DNA of 64,000 nucleotides, taken from Meghimatium bilineatum. Lineage: Eukaryota > Mollusca > Gastropoda > Stylommatophora > Philomycidae. The stretch is taken from the NCBI GenBank assembly GCA_034231615.1, contig CM067315.1, positions 34,898,059-34,962,058 on the forward strand, written 5' to 3'. The translations under genes and the position numbers were made by a program. This document shows positions 42,601 through 54,600 of the stretch, one piece after another. Each line of letters opens with the position of its first letter. Position 1 is the first letter of the stretch. The notes below the pieces were generated by a model that saw only the letters and a list, made by a program, of their open reading frames with translations, had not been told where the DNA came from and searched no databases.

Positions 42601-45600
42601 CAAATCAGCCACCAATGATTGTGTAACATTATCAAAAACTGATTCCGCGGCAGAAGAGAAATTGCGTAATTGTAAACACAGCATGCTAAAGTTTAATTAC
42701 ACAACATACAAAAATGTGTACACAAAGCACCTGGAGATATCAAACAGCCATGTTCTAACGCAAGAAATTGATTATACACAATGTTGGGCCATTGGCGCAA
42801 ATAAAATAGCGACAACGCATTTCCATTCTCTGGACTACATCCTGCTGGAAATAGGAGCATGGTCCTGCTAAAAGAGATCTAGCAGAAGTTTGCAAACGAA
42901 CGCTGAAGAAGATTATACACAAAAAGTGTACTTCAATTTGCAATCCAACAGCACATTGTGTTGAGACATACATCTGTAATAAATTTACTTAATTAACACT
43001 ACTTTACATAATTCCCAATTAGTTTATTATTTATAGATAATTTTTGTTATTACATAAATGTTTAATTGGTACAGATCAATTTGCTTTAAAGAATAAGGAT
43101 ATCACTGTAACAACACTGCATCTGGCATACACATTGTACAAGGTGACTAAGGTTTGGGGTGTTATTGATTGACTCCATAGATCAATGTAATCCAAAAGTC
43201 ACGGATACCCTAGTCAAGCTTCTCTATTCAACAACACTTCAAAATCCCTAATTGTATTTATTCTTTGTACTCTGTACATAGAATTTCTGTTATTACATAC
43301 ATAGTTTGTCGATCTGGACCAAGCTTCTTTAATGGAATTTTACACTACTACAGAAATTGTTCGACTATTTCTCTCTATTCACATTCAGTTTAGCTTTTAA
43401 AAACTTTTAGAAATATACAAAAGAATATTTGAGATGCCCTTTGCAAACACATTCGCAAGTCTTTTAGTAGTGTGTGGATTACACTTACAGCACATATATC
43501 CCATGATACAATGGAGTTATGTGATGAATTGTCAGATGTGAACAAACAGGTGCTAGACCCACTTTCTTCATACTGGTTACAGGGACCAATTTGGTTCATT
43601 TAACAGATTTAATTTACCGATACTGGCACATTTGAACGGAGAATCCAGAAAGAAAATAGATGATAAACGGGACAGCCGAAGGATAAATTGCAAACATGAA
43701 ATGAAAATTTACCAATAAGAAAAGCAAGAACAGACATGGATGACATGAAATAGAGGAAATATCAAAGCTAAAAATACCAAAAATATTCAATTATAGACAA
43801 TTAGATACTTAACATGCGGGGAAAAAAAAACAAACCAAACAATGGCTAGAAACAAAATGCAGAGAAATAGAGATGTCAGTACAATAGAAGACAAAAGAAA
43901 TGCATATGGAGATAAGACAGATCACAAATAAAAATAATTTTTGCTTATGCTGTTCAAGAAATCGCTACAGCCACATAATGCGGGTTTGATGGCTACATCC
44001 TGAATAGGATGCTACCAATTACCAATTTTATCTTAGTTGGGTTGAGCTTTTCTAGCATGCAACATATTCACAGAAGATAAATTAGCGACATTATCTGCTT
44101 TTACAGACAATTACAACCGATGTTTACATGGCTAAGATGTTATCAGGTATTCTGCTCTTTAAACATAAGATTGTGTGCATGAGAGTTTATTATAAATATT
44201 CTGAATGTTCACGCACACAATGGATCTAACGCTATTAAAGAAAGTCACAGCACAAATCCTTACCTCCTCTTTCTCATCTCCGTTTTTGTCACCATCCTGA
44301 ACATCATCTTCAGCATCTATATCTTCATCATCTTCACCTACAATTGAGCGTTGGCAAAGCACAGAACACATTCACAAAAATTATACAATATCTATTAATT
44401 TCTAACTTATTTAGGAACTATTTATTATCTCTAAACAAAGACTTGCCCTAAAAACAAAATAAGAACAAGTTAGATAATTATTTCACTCAGAACAAGTCTA
44501 TAGGAGCTCCTATCTCTTATTCAGTGTGTTCTACAGAAAACATTAACTAAATGTTAGTTTATTCGGTACATGCTTAGCAGATGTGGCCTATTTTTTATGG
44601 AATTAATATCATACATTAACAAAATGAACTTTCACTAAAGGCGCAGCCATCGATCTGCATGCAACACACTGGAGGAGGAAATGAATGTAAAGAAAAAATC
44701 ACTGGGTGCATTATGTGAAGATCGAATTAGTGCTAGCAGGCTCTTCACATTTTTCAAAACCTCTGTGCCATGGAAGCTCAATGTAATCAAACCTACTATT
44801 AAAAAGATACTGTTATCACGTGATGAGGCCACATTTGTGTAACATGTACAGTTTAATATCATGATCCTTATATTCCACCAATTTCTAGGGACAATCTCAG
44901 GTCCTGATTTGAAACAGACGTATAAGAAACACACTGCATCTTCAAATGGTCAAACTATATTCACAGCATCCGCACGCTGGATTGAACTATGTATCACTCA
45001 CAACCCCCTCCTCCCAAAAACCCCTGCATATCTCACACCTGTTATTCCTTACTAAAAATGTTGACTTTTAGTTCGGCCACACACGAGGCATTTCAGCTAT
45101 TGTAGTCCTGAAGGGGTGTTACAGACCTGACATATTTATTACCCAGCGGTGAATGAAATAATTCGTGTGGAGGCTTGGATTTCGCTTCTGGTTCAAAGAT
45201 ACCGTTTCTCAATTTTGCGAATTTTATACAGCAGCCAGAGTTTGTGCATTTGCAAGCACAACTCAACATTTTCCATTGTCATATTTTTGTACAAGTCCTA
45301 TTAGGTTGTCATTGTTTTTGACCAGTGCACATTCAATATTTATACAGGTAAGACAATTTCGTTGTTCTTCGTGTTAATTTAGTAGGCCTAATATCATTAC
45401 TTTACATACAGTGTCAAATTTGTTAGATCATCGTTTATCATAAGAATGCAAAATAAACCTATTATGCCACGATCAAACACTAGTTTAGCATGTATATCTA
45501 GTTAGATCTCATTTTACTTGTGCAAATATGATCGAAATTAGTTACATTGAGCAATTAGATAATGTAAAAGATTCATTCCTTGTGTAACATTAACGTTACG

Positions 45601-48600
45601 AACGTGTCTTCATGATAATTTTTTAATTGGTTGCCTGCAAATATTAAGTCCAAAATAAACCTTTTATGCCACGATCAAACACTAGTTTAGCATGTATATC
45701 TAGTTAGATCTCATTTTACTTGTGCAAATATGATCGAAATTAGTTACATTGCGCAATTAGATAATGTAAAAGATTCATTCTTTGTGTAGCATTAACGCTA
45801 CGAACTTGTTCTGTGTGATAGCTATCAATCGCGGTTGGATCCCCATAACCGTTCGAATAAGTTCGTTGCATGCTACACATACACAGAATAGTAATTTGCT
45901 TACTATCATAATAAGTATATGTTATGCAGAAATGGTACTAGATGATGTCTACCTGCCAAGTTTCTGGCTTGTCTCCCCTGATTTCACCAGGGGATAATTG
46001 AAGGGTTTCTCTTATTTCCCTTGAATTTTCTAATTGCAATTTAATTGACAGTGGGCGTGAACAGTGAACACACCCACCTCTGGTTTATTGATATCTCCTA
46101 AAAACTAAAAGTTCCTCTAGTTTCAGCACATACTACAGCACCACCAGTAAGATTCATTGCATATTTACAGAACCAGAAAATTGCCAGTGTTTTTATAGGG
46201 CATGTAGTATGTTTTATGGGGCAAGGAAACAAAGAATAGCAATACTGTTACCTGCCATGAAAGTCAAAAGATGCCTAAGGAGGCCCTGAGATTGGTTTTC
46301 CATGGCATAACACTACAGCCCACCAATCTGCAGTAGTTTGAGAATGAATGCAGAGGAATCAGAAAATGGATCAACAGAGTCTTTCCATTATCACCACACT
46401 AAGTTATGCTGAAGTTGGATGTGTCAGGCTGAAAGGCGCAGACATCACAGCAAAGCTGTAAATCATAACACAATGCATACTGTTCTCCAGACTACATCCT
46501 GCTAATCTGTAGGAGTTTGAAAGCAAACGCAGAAGATTATAGTGTTCATTGAAATATCTACTGTCCTCCATTCATTTCTCTATACAATGAGCTGTAAAAG
46601 TCAATGAACTGTGCAAATAATAACCCAAGGGATCCTCACTGACCAGAATCTGGCAATCAAAATATATTATTCAAATGAAAAATAATTATATTTTATAATC
46701 ACTACAAAATTATGCTTGCACTGGATGATCATCTGCAAATGATTGACAGATATGCAAGAGCAAAGCACATCACCACTGTTACCGTACCTTATCTCTGGTC
46801 TTGCCATTCTAGATCAGGGTTAAGGGCAAAAAGTCATTCAGATATTTAAAAAAAAAAAGTCATCATCATATCACACTTCCCACATCATTCAAACATTTCA
46901 ACGTACAACAGACCAATGAAAATAAATAATCCTGTGCTGAACACTGTCCATTAAATAAAGTTTACAGGATGTAGTCCAGAGAACAGAATGTGTTGCGTAA
47001 TGGTTTACTGTGGTATCTGTGCCATTTAGCTTCTGATACATCTGGCTTCAGGGTCACTTTCATCCTAATATGGAATGAGTCAGCCAACTTCACCCCACAA
47101 CCCCTTTGCTATTCTCTACTTTCCTTTCAGGCTATGGCAAACTTTATTTGCATCTACATATCACAGGAACCATTAGCAAGCACACCCTTAGATCTCTGGG
47201 GATACTAAGCATCCCACAGGTCAGTTTAGAGTGCAACCAAATATTTTCATAATCAAATTTATTTGAATGTAACACAGTTCTAAGGCATCAAACTTCACGG
47301 ACTTTACATAGCAAAATTCCATTTAACACATTACTAACTAGTAATCCAAAACGTATGCATGTTCCATTACCAAGGATGTTCTCTAATTATTGCGATATCA
47401 AAATCTTAAAATTCTACTTAATAATGCTGGTTGCGGATTTACATTATTTTCCATGTATCACAAAATATTACCTTCCAGAATAAACAAATTTAAAGAATAA
47501 AACCCACAAACCATGTCAAGAGACATTTGTGCTTGCCATTAATTTTGAATGATGCACTATCCCAGGTGATCCACTTTTAATAATACCATCGCTGTGGTTA
47601 CCATATCGAAGTTGGTCACACAAGGGCATATAATGAAAATTTGATGACTTTGATTTAGTGAGTAAAGTGTTAATTTAAGCATGTTCTCACTGCAATGTCA
47701 AGAATACAAATTTAAATTATGAAGAAAGCAAAAATGAAGCAAGTGCACTCTGTAAAACAAAACATGTAAAATGACACATTGATCTCAAAGTCTGGAAAAG
47801 ATGAGAATGACAAGACATGGGTGCATGACAATGTGGCACTTTAAGAAGTTACAAAATTGAACAGAAAATGAGATGTTCTGGCAAACAATGTCAGACTAGC
47901 AAGTTAGCAAGCATGTAGGAAGTGTATAGCAAACAAGCAAACTACCAAGGCAATGCACAAGCAGTTATGGTTATAAGTCATGAATGAAGCATTTCTATTA
48001 AAAAAAGCTGGGCCATAAAACATAAGGTGTGTTGTGTATTTTTGTTGTTGCTTGGGAGGATTAAATCCTACTAGCAGAAAGTGCATGATCAAAACAACTT
48101 ACAATTGATCATTAGCAGGTATTCTTTTCAACTGTAATGAGCATGAAATTTATTATTATTTGCTTACATATTGTATATACAAGACTTGCTGAAAAGGTAC
48201 TGAGCAGTGCAAAGATAAATATACCCAGTTAGGAAAGACAGTAAAGAGGTTGATTGTAACATACAACTTTAAAAAAAATATAATAATCTAATGAAAAATA
48301 ATAATTTACCATCATCTTCAGCCATCTCGACATCTGCATCGGTACTGCTTGCGATTTCTTGTGCTTTAGTATCACCACCAGTTATGACTTTCTCTGCCTT
48401 GTCGTCATCAGTTATCACCTTGTTACTGTCACCACACACATCTTTGTTGGAAGTATCCTGTTCTTCAGTACAGCTAAGTTTTTCTTTGTCATCTATTTTC
48501 TTACAGCCTTCTTGCTCACCACAATTATCAATATTTTTATCTTTGTCTACATTATTTGAATTATTCTCTATCTGTTGATCTTGCTTCAATTCTTCTTTAC

Positions 48601-51600
48601 TGTTATCAATGTCTGATGTACTGATGGTTTCTCCTAGATTTTCATTTGAGCTATGCTCCTCTGTAATATTTCCATTTTTAACTGTACTATTGTCTATTTG
48701 TTCTTGCCTGCTCTCATCACTGTGTGATATACTTATATTTTCTTGTGTACTGACAAGAGTGGAATGTTCCCCTGTTACATTTTCTGTTGGACTGTCTGCT
48801 GTCTTTTCTTCTTGTTTATGTTCACCACTGACAGAGTCTTGCACTTTTTCTGCCTCTTTATCACATGCAGAGCTCTGAATCTCAGTAGTCTCTGCCACAC
48901 TGTCATCCATCTTGTCCTCTTTCTTACTTTCATCATTCCCTGTAATGTTGCCAGGTTCTCCTTGAACACTAGAATCTTGTTTCTCACCAATCTCTGTTGC
49001 ACTGTTATCTGTCTTATCTGTTTTACTTTCAACATTGTTTGCTGTGCTATTTTCCACTTCTTGACCACTTGTAGAATCCTGTTTATCAGCAATCTCTGCT
49101 ACATTATCATTCGTCTTCTCTTTATCACTTTTATCAATGTCTGATGTGTTATTTTCCACTTCTTTAATACTTGATTCCTGTTTGTCGCCAATTTCAGCGA
49201 CAATGTCATCTACCTTCCTTTCACTTTTATCATTGGTTGCTGTGCTAATACTTTCCTCTTCTTGACCAGCTGTGTTAATATTTTCCTCTTCTTTACCAGC
49301 TGTGCTAATATTTTCCTCTTCTTTACCAGATGTGCTAATATTTTCACCTTGACCAGCTGTACCAATATTTTTCCCTTCTTCAGTACATGTGGTATCATTT
49401 ACTTTAGTGGTCTCTACAGCAACATTATTTGTCTTTTCTTCATCAGCTGGTGCGCTTATATTTTTCTGTGTTTCACTTGCAGATGTATGTTTCTCTGCTT
49501 CTGCTACACTTTCATCCATCTGTTCTTCCTGATTGCCTTCAACAGCAGCTGAGGAATGTACAGTCTCTTGATCAGCAGTCTTTCCTGAAACATCTGACAC
49601 ACTAGCTTCGGTTTTATTTTCTTTCTGACTATCACTACTAGTGGATTCCATGGCCAAATCTCCATTACTACCTGCTGTATTAGCACTCTGCTCTAGTGCA
49701 ACAGCAATCTTTTCAACTGTAACATTATCTGTCTTCTCACACACAGCATCAGTTTCCATGTCAGTGACTTCCTCAGACTTATCACATTTTTCTGTTACAA
49801 TTTGCTCTGTGGAAGATTCTTTAGATTCTTCCTGTGTAGTTTTCTTCAATTCTTCCTCTCTCTCGCCCTCTGCCATGGCTTCATAGACCTCTTCTCTCAG
49901 TTTCTGTCGTTCTTCACCTGTGAAAGAAAACAAAATTCAACATCTGCCATGAATTATAATATGCATGAAATGTTCATAAATTCTACCATCTCTACATTGC
50001 TATCAAATCATATCTGACAATGTGTGATACTGTCATAAAACTAGTGTCGCTTACACATAACTGTCTACATTGTTTCTATTATACTACACCAATAAGCCAT
50101 TGAGAGAAGATGAATTCTAGCAACGATATCTGAATTGCAAGTTTGCAGTAAGAACCAAATTTATCACTGATTAGTATATTACTGCATAGTAATGGAATGA
50201 TGTTTTAGCAAAATATAATTTTTAACTCTACACACGCTCTGGTTAACTTTGACATACAAAAATTTTAATGGCACTTGTCAAACCATGTCGAGTACATTCA
50301 TCCAATGATATATCGTGTTAAATAGGCGTACCAGAGCCGGTACATTTATACGTCCATCATGTTCATTTTGAGCAGGTCTTTGTAGCAGTACCACGTTGTA
50401 ATCCAATTAATCTGACCACATCTGCACACCAGTACGATGCCATGAAGGTGAATCGGGTTTATAGACATTTGTTTCATCGTATTTTTTAAAAAATAATGAT
50501 GAATTGTGACTTATTTAGTTCCACAGCAGTGAATATACAGAATGTCGTGTTGAATTGGCACCAAATATGACTCTGCGTCTAGTTTCCAAGAATGATTTTA
50601 CTGCAAATCTACATGTTTTATAGTCACCCAAAACAATATTTTGATAATTTAGCAATGAAAGAACATAAATACAACAGATTTGTGTGTGATTTAGTGTACA
50701 GTGTTGTCAAACAATTCCACAAGAAAGGTAAGTTATTTTTTAATAATTGTGTTTGCTTTGTTATAAAATGTTTTTTGTTGTTGTGAAAAACGTCTTACCA
50801 CTTTCTCACACGTTTGGTATCACACACGTACAAAAATTACACCAATATATGCAGAATTAAATTATTTATATGTGCAAATATTATTTAAACATCTCTAAAA
50901 ACCAAAAAGTTATCACATTTTAAAAATAGCCACCAACAATAACGCAAATTCTCAAAAAAAAATCCGGCTTGCTAAAGATTAAGGAAAATAAAGTACAGGA
51001 CATAAAAATTTAAAAAGGCGTAGAGGATTGACTTTCTCGTACTCAGGATATCCATACGTACCATGCCTAGCCGCGAATCGGCATAACACATGCCATGCAA
51101 GGACTACTCATAGCACGCAATTACAAGTGATAATTCATACGGATTTCAGAAAATAAATTTCCATTGAAAACAAGACGCAGCAAGCTGGTTTCCAATTTAT
51201 CTCTATATGAGCACAAAGTGAATAGTTTAACACTGAGCTAGGGAGACCACAAGGACATCCAATTTATTCAGAAAACCGGACTTGCTTCTCAATGCTAATA
51301 AGTCTTTGCAGAGACAGCCAACATATTTCTTCAGATGTTCAGAGTCTTGTGACCACATTTCACACTCAGTGAAGACAATGCAGGTATTCAAGAACTTACT
51401 TATCCGATCCCAGAGGTTGCAAACTTTCATTCTTTCTTTCCTGTGTCTGTATAAAGGGTGTGTGTGGTGTAACAGTTGTTTCCTAGGTCTTGTAGTGCTG
51501 GGTATTCAATAAGGTGGTGTTTTACTACTATTTTTTCTTCTTGTCTGCTGCAGTATGGTGTATGTTTTGAGGTAATTCTTTGTAGATGTTTTCCTATTTT

Positions 51601-54600
51601 GCCAATTTATCAGCACTTTCATTCCTACTGATACCTATTTGACTTGGTTATCTACTGTAGTTTAGTGTTGATGCCATAGTATGTAAGTATGTTTCTTATA
51701 GTTTTCTCTGTTGTTGAATTCCAGTTTTCAAGGGTTTGTAGAGTAGACAGAGTCTGAATACTTCTCACAGCTTCTATAGTTGCCTTTTCTTTTCTTATGT
51801 TCAGTGACTATGTTTGCATAAATTTCACAGACTACTGCTTGTGTTAATCTCATGCCACAACAAATGAAGTGGAGAGTTTAGCTTTGTATTCTGTTCAAGA
51901 GCTTTTTGATGATGTAACCTGCAAGGGGAGATTATATCTAACATGGATCTGACATATTCTATGTATGCATGTCTAAGTGTTGTCTTTGCTTCCCAGGATG
52001 TGCTTGCAAATGGTTTTAGCATGTTGAATCTCCTAGATGCTTTTTTCAGTGATATTGTTAATAAAGTTGTTGAAGGCTAGCCCCCTGTCTAGTTGAACAC
52101 CTGGGTATGTCTGGTTTTCTGTGCCATTTATTTGAGCCCCTTCAAGAGTGATTTTAAGTTTTTTTTGTTGCTAAGTGTAAATATGGTATATGTGGTTTTA
52201 CAGGTGTTGACCAGTTTCCAGAAGTTGCATTATGTTGATATTGTAAGAAGGGTTTTTCTAAGTCTCCCAGCAACCTGGTGTTAAGTCTGAGATACATTTG
52301 TCCTTATGACAAAGGTCATCTGCAAACTAGACTTGCTAAGCAAGTCAGGGAGATCATTTATGAAGATTAAGAATAGGGTGCAGCTGAATCTTGGGGTAGC
52401 CCCTACCTCAAGCGTACATTTGGATTTGTTTACTGCAGTTTGCATGGTTCTGTCAGGTAGTTCTTAATCCATTTAAGTATTCAAGAAATGTTGATTCCAT
52501 TAAACCTCACTGCTGAAGTTTCTGGTCTGGCAATTGTTTAAGCGAGAACCAAGTGAGGCTTCTGTGATTATTGTGCCTGAGAGACCAGAATGTTATCAGC
52601 AAAGGATTATATTCTGGCTTTGGTTAATTGTTGCCTTGTTATCATTATGGCGTAGACACCAAATATGACTTGAGAAGTTAGTGAACCTGTGGTAACTATG
52701 GATACATTTTAGCATAGTACAGAACTGCTGATACTCATTAAATGATAAATGGTTATAATTTGTTATTCTCAATGTCTATACTATGGAGCATCAAAATTCA
52801 TAAAGAATGAAAGGATAGCACACATGCACAAGTAGCTGTGGTCATATTGGAGACGGACAAAGTAGACATCATTACAACTGTTTATGGCCACACATGGAAG
52901 AGGATATTGCTATAAATCAGAACACGATGTATCTTCGGTTCAATTCTACTGCGTTCGTTCTCAAACTCCTACAGATTAGCAGGACGTAGTCAGAAAAACG
53001 GAATATTTTGTCATGGTTTACAGTATTGTTGCACCTTTTGGCTTGAACATCCAACTTCAGCATGGCTTTGGTCCACTGACCCTATATAGGATAGCCAACT
53101 CCATCCCATAACCTCCTTAGGTGCCTTACGACATGCATGGAAGGTAAACAGTGTTGCTATTCTATATTTCCCTCTTGGATCCGGCATCACAAGGGCGCTA
53201 TGGTTAAATTATTCAAATCATCATCAGAAACATGAAGGACATGTCACCCTATTAAACAAGTATTTTTAAACCAGTGAACCACAAGAATCAGCAGCACTAT
53301 CTTTTGACTGCTGATGAGTGCCCATTGGTCTGTTAGGATTCAGCTAAATGACTAGCCGATAGCTCAATCAATCAAGTGTCATGCTGAATGTTTCTCCACG
53401 ACTCTGTCTTTTGTGTTGCCAATAAGCTTGGTTGGTGAACTTCTACCGTGCCACAATACTAGTATGTCTAGCAACTTTTCTCTTTGTCGCCCCCTATCTC
53501 TTCCCCATAATCTTTCCAGTGGTTATTAAGTGTTCAAGCTGTGTTCTTCTCAGCACAATCCCTAGAAACCGTGACCAAATGTCCTAAATATTTGATCTTT
53601 TTTTTCGCCAGCATCAATGAGAACCTCTGCATTAATTTTCTTTGCTGTCCATTGTATTTTCATCATTCTTCTCAGAAACCACATTTCTGTAGCCTCTAAT
53701 TCGCTTAAATTTTTTTGTTTACAGTCCCTGCTTAAATACACCAGATAGATCATATTTAGACATAAAAACAAACCAAATCCAGTATGATATGGGTTGGAAC
53801 ATGATATGATTACAAAGAAATTTGTAGAAACATACAACAAAATCACAAATGTCTACAACCATAAAACATTCTGAATAATGTATTCTATTGATAGAAGAAA
53901 TGCTTGCATTGAGTTAGAAACTATAACTATTGTTACAGATACAACTTGGGTGTAATATTGGTGCACAAACAAGCTATTGGCTTGCAAGCATTGAAATCAG
54001 TAAGAGGAACACCGCCGAAGACGGATGTGTTGGGCCATTGGCGCAAATAAAACGGCAACACAACGCATTTCCATTCTCTGGACTACATTCAACTGGAAAT
54101 CTTGTAGGATCATTGTCCTGTTACAAGAGAAATCCAGTGGGAGTTTGAGAATGAACGCTGAAGAAGAAGAAGTAAGAGGAACGTCTACACATAACCCAGT
54201 ACATCTAAATTAACCAGGCAATAGTTCATACAACACAGGGTGCCAGCTAAGCACTTTTTATATGTGTTGCAAATATATTTAATCTTACACAAAAACATGA
54301 CATGGTCAGCAAGTCTTCAAAAATTTGATGGTCCAGGTGTTATTTTTGTGTTAAAAATTTGCGGTTTTGTAATGTCTCATAACATTGAGAAGCTTGACAC
54401 CAAACCAAATATGAAACAAAACTGAAAAAAAGTCACAAAAATGATGGATAAATAAAATAAATGTGGAACTAAGTTACACAGACAGACAAGAAAAACCAAC
54501 AGATAAAGACTGCAGCACATCATACATTTTAAAAAAATGTGTTTTTTGTGAAAAAACGTCTTTACCATCTTCTCATACCATACATATGTGTGTATCTATC

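Noticed and set aside
48291-49886. Several Ser/Cys/Phe-rich frames antisense to NASP exon c4
   Set aside because: They mirror the Glu/Asp/Lys codon bias of the NASP acidic exon.
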